A DNA stretch of 64,000 nucleotides from Litsea cubeba (lineage: Eukaryota > Streptophyta > Magnoliopsida > Laurales > Lauraceae), in contig CM022945.1 in assembly GCA_012931725.1 (NCBI GenBank), positions 19,950,580 to 20,014,579 of the forward strand. Reading direction: 5' to 3'. Each line of letters begins with the position of its first letter. Within the stretch, counting starts at the first letter, position 1. Position numbers and translations under genes: made by a program. The notes beneath the pieces are model-generated. The model was given only the letters and a program-made list of their open reading frames with translations, was not told where the DNA came from and searched no databases. Positions 12,601-21,770 of this stretch are shown here, piece after piece.

Positions 12601-13106
12601 CCGAGGCTGAAGAAGCAATCCAGAAGCTCAAAGTTTACCTGACAGCTCCCCCTCTCCTCTCGCATGCTACACCAGGCGAAGTGCTGTACCTGTATCTTTC
12701 GGCTTCACCCTCAGCCGTAAGCTCTGTTCTCATAAAGAATCAGGACGGAGCGCAAAAGCCTATCTACTATGTGAGCAGAGCCTACCGAGGGGCAGAGTCC
12801 AAATACCCAGAGCTCGAAAAACTGGCCCTCGCCCTGATCTCCACTGCAAGGCGTTTACGACACTATTTTCAGGGCCACACCGTGGTGGTAGTAACAGATC
12901 AACCTTTGAAAAGAGTTTTGGGGAAACCTGATGTAGCTGGAAGACTTGTGAAGTGGGCGGTAGAGCTGGGGGAGTTTGATGTTAAGTATCAACCAAGGTC
13001 TGCCATCAAAGCACAGGCTCTAGCTGACTTCGTAGCCGAATTCACTTATGATGAAAACCAAGTAGATGGAACAGCGGTGCTCACCTCCTTGCTAGCACCA
13101 CAGGAC

Positions 13107-13765
13107 CCTCAAACCCTGGGCGCCCAGCTTCCCTCGGGCGCCCAGCTTCCCTCGGGCGCCCAGCCTCTCCTCCAAGCCCCTGGCGCCTCACTCCCTCCTC
13201 AAACCCTGGGCGCCCAGCTTCCCTCGGGCGCCCAGCCTCTCCTCCAAGCCCCGGGCGCCTCACTCCCTCCTCAAACCCTGGGCGCCCAGCTTCCCTCGGG
13301 CGCCCAGCCTCTCCTCCAAGCCCCGGGCGCCTCACTCCCTCCTCAAACCCTGGGCGCCCAGCTTCCCTCGGGCGCCCAGCCTCTCCTCCAAGCCCCGGGC
13401 GCCTCACTCCCTCCTCAAACCCTGGGCGCCCAGCTTCCCTCGGGCGCCCAGCCTCTCCTCCGAGCCCCGGGCGCCTCACTCCCTCCTCAAACCCTGGGCG
13501 CCCAACTTCCCTCGGGCGCCCATCCTCTCCTCCAAGCCCCGGGCGCCTCACTCCCTCCTCAAACCCTGGGCGCCCAGCCTTTTCTCCAAGCCCCGGGCGC
13601 CTCACTCCTTCCTCAAACCCTAGGCGCCCAGCTTCCCTCGGGCGCCCAGCCTCTTCTCCAAGCCCCGGGCGCCCAGCTCCTCCCTCAAGCTCTGGGCGCT
13701 CCTCAAACCCTGGGCGCCCAGCTTCCCTCGGGCGCCCAGCCTCTTCTCCAAAGCGCCCAGGTACC
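13107..13765 (+). repeat. 72-bp tandem repeat linker between the two RNase H domains
   Basis: The period is exactly 72 bp (starts at about 13200, 13272, 13344, 13416 and 13488), so each unit adds 24 residues (QTLGAQLPSGAQPLLQAPGA core) and keeps frame. Roughly eight full or partial units are present, against about five to six in copy 2 (26506-26938). Every unit holds several GGGCGCCC palindromes. The frameshift of copy 1 lies at the 3' edge of the array. Confidence 0.9.
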
Positions 13766-15658
13766 CTCGCCAGAGGTCGATTGCCCCGCCTTTACCGGTC
13801 TGGAAATTGTATGTTGATGGTTCGGCAACCACAGACGGAGGCGGAGCTGGCTTCATCCTGATCAGCCCTGATGGTACACCCATCAAGTATGCAGTGAAGC
13901 TCTACTTCATTGCATCAAATAATGAGGCCGAGTATGAGGCACTTTTATCAGGACTGAGGTTGGCGATCGAAATGGACGCCAAATCAGTTCTTGCTCACAG
14001 CGATTCACAATTGGTGGTGAATCAAATAAATGGCGAATTCGAGGCAAAGGAGGAAAGGATGCAAGACTACCTCAATATGGTCAAAGGATTGGTCAAAAGT
14101 TTTCAATGCTTTCAGATCTGCCATATTCCTCGAGGACAAAATGCTGCAGCAGACGCACTGGCTAGGCTCGCCTCATCATTGGAGGCCTCATCCACAGAAC
14201 CTACACTCATCGGGCATCAGTTGGAGAGGAGCAAGTTAGATGTAGTGGTTGGAAACATCAACTGTGCATCAGAGGGCAGCGAGCCAAATTGGTTGACACC
14301 AATAAAGGCTTTCCTCCAAGAGGGCACCGAACCAGAGGACCCCCTTGAAGCGAAGAGACTCAGAATGAGGGCTTCCAGATACACCCTTCTGCAAAATATC
14401 CTTTACAAGAAGGGTTATTGCCTACCACTGCTGCGTTGCCTCTCCCCTGAGGACGCTGATTACGCTCTTCGTGAAATCCACGAAGGAATATGTGGGAACC
14501 ATTCTGGAGGACGCTCCCTCGCCCACAAAGCACTAAGGCAGGGATTCTTCTGGCCAACCATGGCGAAGGACGCCAAAGAATTTGCTCAAAAGTGCGACAA
14601 GTGCCAGCGCTTCGCCACTGTAACCAGGCAGCCACCAGAAGAGTTGACTTCCATTTTGAGCCCGTGGCCTTTCTCCAAATGGGGTATAGATATTCTGGGC
14701 CCCCTTCCTTTGAGCAAAGGCCAATGCAAGTTTGTAGTCATTGCCATTGACTACTTCACAAAATGGGCGGAGGCAGAACCCTTGGCCAAGATCACAGACT
14801 TCAATGTAAAAAACTTTGTTTGGAAAAACATAGTCTGTCGCTTTGGGATACCTAGCGCCATCGTCAGTGATAATGGCAAGCAGTTTGACAACAAACTCTT
14901 CAACACTTTCTGCACCAACCTCCAGATTAAGCAGCCCCACTCCAGTCCAGCGCACCCCCAAGCAAATGGGCAAGCAGAAGTCATGGTCCGAACAGTTCTT
15001 CGCAACCTAAAAACCAGGCTCGAAAGGGCGAAGGGTCTTTGGGTTGACGAGCTACCAGGGGTATTATGGGCATACAGAACTACGCCGAGAACCCCTACTG
15101 GCGAGACTCCTTTCTCGCTAGCTTTTGGGACCGAGGCAGTCATCCCTGTCGAAATTGGCGTACACTCCCTCAGGGTCCATCTCCAAGACCAAATTAACAA
15201 CGAGGAAGGACTCCGCATCAACCTCGACTTGGTAGAGGAGGCAAGGGAGATGGCCACGGTCCGCAATGCAGAATACAAGCGGCGCATGGCAAAACACTAC
15301 AACTCGAGGGTGAAGCCTCGTTCTTTTCAGCCAGGAGATCTAGTCCTGAAAAAGGTGATCCTCGCCACTAAAGACTCTCGCGAAGGAAAGCTAGGGCCAA
15401 ATTGGGAAGGACCATATCTCGTGACAGAAGTAGTAAGGCCAGGCACATACAAAATCCAAAATTCTGATGGTAAGGCCCTACTCCATCCGTGGAATGCGGA
15501 ACATCTGAAGAGGTATTACCAGTGACAAATGGGCCAATGTACAAAAAGCATGAAAATTGTTTATTTCCCATTTCATTGTTCAAAGTAGACTATAAATGAA
15601 ATAAACATGTTATTAATGTGCTCCTTTTTGCCAAACAAAAAGAAAAATACATATGAGC

Positions 15659-18623
15659 CTAGTCACTCTCATTATTCCCCTCATCCTCGCCATCATCCTC
15701 ATAATCACCTGAGCTCCCGCTGCTGCCGTCAGGCTCGTCGGCAAGCGCCTCATCAGGCGCCTCACTCGCCTTAAAGCGCGAGAAGTCGATATCGGGAAAT
15801 GCTGCGGTGATCTTTCTCCGGAGTTCGTCATAACCAGCAATAAATCCATCGGCGACGCTGTTCTCAGCATCAGCCAGGCCGTCCTCCAGGTCATTTTCAG
15901 CCTGGATAGCTTTCTCCTCTGCCGCCCTCAGCTCTACCTTCAAAGCAGCCTCTCTGAGCTCTGCCCCCTTTCGGGCCTCCACGAGCTCAGCCTCTCTGAG
16001 TGAAGCCCTCTCGCGGTCCTTCACAAACTCAGCCTCCCTGAGGGAAGCCCTCTCGCGGGCCTTCACAACCTCAGCCTCACTGAGCGAAGCCCTCTCACGG
16101 GCCTTCCGTAGCTCGGTCTCACTGAGCGAAGCCCTCTCACGGGCCTTCCGTAGCTCGGTCTCACTGAGCAAAGCACCCTCGCGCGTCGCCACTAGCTCAG
16201 CCTCAGCCTTGGTCGCCCTCATGTGAGCCGTTGAGAGCTCAATCTCAAGCCTGTTTGCTCTCTCCCGAGCTGCTAGAAGATCAGCATCATAAGTCTTCCT
16301 GGCGGCTTCTAGGTCAGCAATTTTTCCTTGACTTGCAGAGAGATCCCTATGAATACCTGCATTCTCCTGTTTCAGCTTACTGAACAACTCAGCCTTCGAA
16401 AATAAACATATGGATGATGCAGACATCTGGAGCAAGAAGAAATCAAGAGAAAATGAGAATGTATATACAAAAGGAAAACCTGAGGAAAATTCAGACAACC
16501 TTTTACCTGAGATAAACCTTCTAGATAAGCGTTTATCATCCCCTCTGTGCTATGGGCGCTGACCCGAGTAATCGCGTCACGAGCTGAGAATCTCCAAAAC
16601 TTCTCTCGAGGAGTCAGCGGCTTGGGACCAGACAGAGGGGCAGGAGGTACAGATGTGGCGGAAGAAACCAGAGGAGTTTTAGGTTGATGAGGCACAGCCG
16701 CGGGGGCCACTACATGGGTAGTGACAGGAGAACTCGTCTGCGGCTCCACTAGATGAGTGGTTACAGGAAGATCACCAACCATCACACGAGGAGAATCCCT
16801 TCTCGGGGCAATACCTATCCTCGATATCTTGGCAAGATGGGTGTTAGCACTTGCACGACGATCTTCTTCAATTGCCTCCTTGGCCTCGACCAACTCCCTA
16901 TTGACCACCACTGCGGAAGCAAAATGAATGGTTAGAAACAGAATATCAGGAAAAGGTACGCCTAAGCCACTGAAAGCTCCTTACATTTTCTCTTAGTTGA
17001 TGCCCGGGAAGGCTCACCCGTCCTACGAGGAGAAGGGTCAACAGAGGGCCCACGATTGCTGTCACTCTCTTTAGAAAAGAGAATACCCAAATCTTTATCC
17101 GGATGATCTCTTACAGCCTGCAGTTTCCGTTTTATATCCGCGGAGAGCACAGGTGACTCTATATAAAAAAAAGAGAATGAACAAATAAAATGATGAGCAT
17201 ATGTATGCAAATGAATAATGAGGAGATGATAATGAGTGGCGTACCACGTCTTTTGGCGTCGGTCCACTGTTTGGGCACCAGAGCCCTGTCTGCCTCTGAA
17301 GCCCACTCGCCACCAACAAAGAAGAAACGAAATTTCCAGCTGTGACAGTTAGAGCGCAATCCCGTGAGCAGTCTGCCGCCCTTGGGGGTGAAATAATACC
17401 ATCCCCTGTTAGGAGCCGGAGATTCAAATAAACTATAGGCAGCATGGAGCTCCATGGGAGATGCCTCCTCGTTATGTGTTCTCCTCCAAATCTCGAGAAA
17501 ACCCAGCATGATTCTCCATCCATTGGGTACTAATCTCCCCGGAGTCAGGGAGAAGTAATGAAGAATTCGACAGACGGAGGGGGGCATAGGGAATCTCAGC
17601 CCAGCTTCAAGCATATCCGCGTAAATAACAATGTCACCCGATGCGTCATCACAAGCTGGCTCATCAATTTCGGCCCGGCGACAAATCACGGTGGAAGGAA
17701 TATGATAAAAAGTGATGAATCTGGAAATATCATCATTGCTGACTGTGGTACAAATGGTACTCACCTTGGGTCTGTCATCATCGCTTACCATTTTTCCTTT
17801 AGAACGCGGACGCAACTTGCCCAACGTGTCTGAAGAAGGACTGCCCTCGGCATGACCTCCCCCTACTATTCTTTCTTCCCTGGCCGAGATGCCGAAGGAC
17901 TGGGCGCCACCTGAGGCGCCAGCTGCTGCGAAACCACCTGAGGCGCCAGCTGCTGCGAAACCGCCTGAGCCTCGAATACCTGCAAAACCACATGCGCCTC
18001 CCCCTGCGGCGCCCGGCGCCCCTGCTCCCGCTGCCGCGACGCCCGCTGCCGCGGCGCCCTGCGCCCCTGCGCCCGCTGTCGCGCCGCCCGGCGACCGTTC
18101 TCCCTTGCCTGCGACGCCCGCGGGCTGGGCGCCCCCTGCGGCGCCCAGCGCCGCCGTGCCGCCCGCGACGCCCGGCGATTGTTCTCCCTTGCCTGCGACG
18201 CCCGCGGGCTGGGCGCCCCCTGCGGCGCCCAGCACCGCCGTGCCACCCGCGACGCCCGCGACGCCCAGCGACTGTTCTCCCTCGCCTGCGACGCCCGCGG
18301 GCTGGGTGCCCCCTGCGGCGCCCAGCGCCGCCGCGACGCCCGCGACGCCCGGCGATTGTTCTCCTTGCCTGCGACGCCCGCGGGCTGGGCGCCCCCTGCG
18401 GCGCCCAGCACCGCCGTGCCGCCAGCGACTGTTCTCCCTCGCCTGCGACGCCCGCGGGCTGGGCGCCCCCTGCGGCGCCCAGCGCCGCCGTGCCGCCCTC
18501 GCCGCCCAGCAGCGCCTGGCGGGCGCTCGTCGCCGCCTTGCAAGCGCCGCCGCCCAGCAGCGCCTGGCGGGCGCTCGCCGTCGCATCGCTCGCGCCGTCG
18601 CCTCTTTTGCTGCCTGTCTCCAT
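15659..18623 (-). pseudogene. Antisense four-exon gene of Tat copy 1 (Transposase_28-type domain plus coiled coil)
   Basis: The exons on the minus strand are 17245-18623, 16985-17158, 16507-16910 and 15659-16426, separated by short introns (86, 74 and 80 bp) with GT...AG borders. The last three exons join in the same phases as copy 2. Exon 1 starts METGSKRGDG, passes through a GC-rich Gly/Ala/Arg repeat, and reaches a domain with AGLRFPMPPSVCRILHYF and NGWRIMLGFLE, which I recognise as the 'putative gypsy-type transposon' family (PF04195) found antisense in Tat elements. Exon 3 is Pro/Ser/Thr-rich. Exon 4 is a long coiled coil with 14-residue repeats (KARERASLSE) and an acidic end. Length changes in the GC-rich repeat put the ATG at 18623 out of frame with the domain; the domain frame is open back only to a TTG at 18637. 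The gene is therefore probably defective. Its function is unknown. Confidence 0.8.
17885..18560 (-). repeat. GC-rich GGCGCCC/GACGCCC repeat in exon 1 of the antisense gene
   Basis: On the plus strand, units such as GCGACGCCCGCGGGCTGGGC and CCCTGCGGCGCCCAGC recur at roughly 60-75 bp with small length changes. All three minus-strand frames stay open across most of the block, so indels change the amino-acid repeat (GAAGGAQPAGVAG versus APQGAPSPRASQ versus GRRRGRPARGRR) without creating stops. Confidence 0.85.
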
Positions 18624-18870
18624 CTTTTTCTCTCCAAATGGTTTTTCTGCAGAGGCTAGTTTTCTTTCTTTTGAAGAAATACTACTCTAGGGTTTATTTT
18701 ATAGCTTGAGTTTTCAAAGAAGAGTAGCCCAAGCCGGGAGGACTCTCCGAGATACATATCAAAGGAACTAACAGATAGACAGAGTTACAACCAAGAAAAA
18801 GAAAGATTTTTCAGGAAGAAGAGAGTTGGATGCACAGAAAGCCCCACTTTCAAATAATTATCGAACGCGG

Positions 18871-18886
18871 GACTTTGAGGGGCAAA
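18871..18886 (+). other. Polypurine tract of Tat copy 1
   Basis: GACTTTGAGGGGCAAA directly precedes the 3' LTR at 18887. A purine run touching the 3' LTR is the expected priming site for plus-strand DNA synthesis. Copy 2 carries the same run in reverse complement at 21540-21555. Confidence 0.75.
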
Positions 18887-19530
18887 TGATGGGTCAGGCC
18901 CAACCCGGATTGCGGTAAAGAGTCAGGTCCAGACAACCCGGTCCATCCAAGGTCATGAGTCGGGCCAGTTTAGCTCAGTTGATATTCGAAACTCGTTGAA
19001 GGAAGCCTCGTCACGTCAAGGCCTCCGAGTCATCACAACGAAGTCCTCCCCTCACCCGCTCTTACCAAATCTCGCGAAGAAACTCTCACCTGCACTCCAC
19101 CTTGCTCGTTCCTCGAGGACACGTTTGAGGCTCCAAGCTCTCCGCCTTGCTCGTTCCTCGAGGACACGTCTGAGGCTCCAGGCTCCAGAGAGACGTTGTT
19201 GCGCTCCAAGCCCTCCGCCTTGCTCGTTCCTCGAGGACACGTCTGAGGTTCCAGGCTCCAGAGAGACGTTGTTGCGTCCCATCTGTTGGGGGATGGTTAT
19301 AAATTCAGGGTCTCCTCATCACTTGAGGGGCAATGATAAAAATCTTACTCACCTCTCTCTCGCTCGTAATCCACCTTATCAATCAAAGATCACCATATTC
19401 AAAGTGGACGTAGGTCATACAGACCGAACCACTATAAATTCCCTCTCTCTCTCTCATTTATTTACTACATTCTCACCTAGCATTTATTACTTGACCGGTG
19501 GTGTCCGAAAACCTATTTTTGGCATCATCA
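18887..19530 (+). repeat. 3' LTR of Tat copy 1 (644 bp)
   Basis: It is co-linear with the 5' LTR over its whole length and ends GGCATCATCA before the TSD GTTTG. About 12 substitutions and no indels separate the two LTRs. Confidence 0.92.
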
Positions 19531-19535
19531 GTTTG

Positions 19536-20892
19536 AGTCATAATAGAGTCTTTTTTTTTTCTTTTTACAAAAAAGCCCCTTTATTTTTATAAAACCTTAA
19601 AAACACCTTGTACTTTTTATTTTTACATGAGCATCCTTTCCTTCGTGATCAACGTTAACAAAAGAAGTTTGTCGTTCGTTTCTCTCCCCCAAATTTTTTT
19701 TTTGTCTGACCGCTTTACCCTTTGCATTTATTGTAAAAGTGAAATGACACACATAACCCCAAATTCTTTCTTTTCTACTAAAAGAGACCAGTCAAAGTCC
19801 CTCGAGATCTTTTTTCTATGAACGTCGTCACTCCTGACTCCACCCTCTAAAACCACAAATTTCAATCTAAAATCTGAAACAAAATATGCAAAAGACGGGT
19901 AAGAAGTAAGATGCATCTGTTGATATTTTTTATTATTTATTTTGCTCATAAGTGGAATGATTTTTGGTGTTTTAATAATCGTACATTAGGGGGTCTTTTG
20001 TTGCTATAATTCTCTCAAAGCAAAGTCACATGTCAATCTCTCCTCAGATTTTCTTTTGTTATATAGGGATGAAAAATGCCCCTTTGTGTTTTTTTATATA
20101 AAAGTTTTTTTGTGCTTCGGCAAAGTTTAGGAACTTATCTTTGATTTTTTTCTAAGCACTGCATTTCACCTTTTTATTTAATCATTCATAATATATTATA
20201 TAGCTAATCTCTTTTTTTAATGCATATCCTTGACACCAACTATATCAAATCAAGCTTTAAAAGGTTGTAGTGGCCAAAGTTCTCCTTCAAAGAAACACAT
20301 GCAGTACTAATGAAATAGACATCAACAAGATAAACAAAAACATTTGCTTTACCTACGGATGGAGGAAGTGCTCAAACAACCATGCCTGAAGCACAACTAC
20401 AGCTCGTTTAGAAAGTCCTAAGCATGTGGTTGCTCATGAATGCTTAGGTTGTGAGCTGCTTTTGTTACCTGACATATTGATCAACAAGCCCAAAATGCTG
20501 GTATTCAATCTACTTTACCTGAGCTATCTTCGGCAAGAACTCTACTTATAAAACCAACTTGATCAGTAATGGCGTTTTTCAAGCATCAGAAGTGCTTTGA
20601 CATTAAAGATAGCCAAACGAACAAAAGATACAACCAATGCATTCCTACAAAAATTTGCAATAAAGCAGAGGACGTGTATGATAGAACCTGTATGAGAGAG
20701 GGACAAAAACAGAGTTTTCACATGATCATAAAAAAAATAATCATAGTTTGGGAATGCTGATTACTGAGGGAACTGTGATTCAAAAAAAAAAAAAAATGAA
20801 ATTAGACGCCATCTATAGATCTTCGTTTTAATTTTTTGAAGGATTAGACGCCATAAAAACATGGAAAAAGAAAGAAAATACAGAATCACATA
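19536..20892. other. Unassigned spacer between the two Tat copies
   Basis: This 1.36-kb AT-rich stretch belongs to the pre-insertion DNA. I found no upstream H+-ATPase exon in it. A minus-strand segment ending CTCAG|GTAAAG (donor at about 20514) could be an orphan exon border, but the encoded residues are not recognised. The word TTAGACGCCAT occurs twice near 20801 and 20843. Confidence 0.4.
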
Positions 20893-21539
20893 TGATGATG
20901 CCAAAAATAGGTTTCGGACACCACCGGTCAAGTAATAAATGATAGGTGAGAATGTAATAAATAAATGAGAGAGAGAGAGGGAAATTATAGTGGTTCGGTC
21001 TGTATGACCTACGTCCACTTTGAATATGGTGATCTTTGATTGATAAAGTGGATTACAAGCGAGAGAGATGTGAGTAAGATTTTTTATCATTGCCCCTCAA
21101 GTGATGAGGAGACCCTGAATTTATAACCTTTCCCAACAGATGGGATTCAAAAATAAAGTAACGTCTCTCTGGAGCCTGGAGCCTCAGACGTGTCCTCGAG
21201 GAACGAGCAAGGCGGAGGGCTTGGAGCGCAACGTCTCTCAGAGCCTGGAGCCTCAGACGTGTCCTCGAGGAGCGAGCAAGGCGGAGGGCTTGGGGCCTCA
21301 GACGTGTCCTCGAGGAGCGAGCAAGGTGGAGGGCAGGTGAGAGTTTCTTCGCGAGATTTGGTAAGAGCGGGTGAGGGGAGGACTTCGTTGTGATGACTCG
21401 GAGGCCTTGACGTGACGAGGCTTCCTTCACCGAGTTTCGAATATCCGCTGAGCTAAACTGGCCTGACCCATGACCTCGGACGGACTGGGTTGTCTGGACC
21501 TGACTCTTTACCACAATCCGGGTTGGGCCTGACCCATCA
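20893..21539 (-). repeat. 3' LTR of Tat copy 2 (647 bp)
   Basis: In plus orientation it starts TGATGATGCC and ends CTGACCCATCA, the reverse complement of the family LTR. It is followed at 21540 by the polypurine complement TTTGCCCCTC. It carries three copies of the CCTCGAGGA-centred unit. Confidence 0.92.
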
Positions 21540-21770
21540 TTTGCCCCTCAAAGTCCCGCATTCGATAATTATTTGAAAGTGGGGCTTTATGTGCATCCAA
21601 CTCTCTTCTTCCTGAAATCTGTTAGTTTCTTTAGATATGTACCTCGGAGAGTCCTCCCGGCTTGGGCTACTCTTCTTTGAAAACTCAAGATATAAAATAA
21701 ACCCTAGAGTAGTTTTTCTTCAAAAGAAAGAAACTAGCCTCTGCAGAAAAAACCATTGGGAGAGAAACAG

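Larger units (their letters stand above)
9102..15525 (+). pseudogene. gag-pol polyprotein of Tat copy 1, broken by a stop and a frameshift
   Basis: Reading starts at ATG 9102 (VISTRSGR). Order: a Pro/Gly/Gln-rich N-terminus with 23-residue repeats; a Gag domain (about 9960-10260); a variant zinc knuckle CRFHRDHGHDTDDC (about 10747); an aspartic protease with DSGSSAD (about 11145); reverse transcriptase with the YVDDM catalytic core (about 12258); a gypsy RNase H (about 12685-13040); a 24-residue repeat linker (13107-13765); a second, archaeal-type RNase H starting VDGSATTDGGG (about 13810) with NNEAEYEALL and HSDSQLV; then integrase with an HHCC finger (about 14490-14620) and a DDE core (GIDILG, SDNGKQFD, HPQANGQAE). 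Two lesions are visible. A TAG at 10263-10265 replaces the CAG of copy 2. One extra base near 13763, at the end of the linker, shifts the second RNase H and integrase to frame 13807-15525. Product roles are known from the family: virion formation, processing, reverse transcription and integration. Confidence 0.93.
8406..19530 (+). mobile_element. Full-length Tat-lineage Ty3/gypsy retrotransposon, copy 1 (11,125 bp)
   Basis: The target duplication GTTTG is present at 8401-8405 and 19531-19535. The two LTRs (644 bp each, TGATG...CATCA) differ at about 12 positions by my reading. Between them lie the PBS, gag-pol (9102-15525), a four-exon gene on the opposite strand (15659-18623) and a polypurine tract next to the 3' LTR. 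The Tat lineage is indicated by the second RNase H between the gypsy RNase H and integrase, by the TGGCGCC-type PBS and by the antisense ORF with the Transposase_28-type domain. gag-pol has a premature TAG and a frameshift, so this copy cannot express a full polyprotein. It is inserted in an exon of the H+-ATPase pseudogene, in the opposite orientation to that gene. Confidence 0.93.

Noticed and set aside
13081..13605. 174-codon minus frame and similar long frames opposite the 72-bp linker
   Set aside because: The GGGCGCCC array is stop-poor on both strands; the frame is a shadow of the gag-pol linker.
17889..18690. Long plus-strand Pro/Ala-rich frames opposite the antisense gene
   Set aside because: They are shadows of the GC-rich repeat; spliced exons with matching phases lie on the minus strand in copy 1 and on the plus strand in copy 2.
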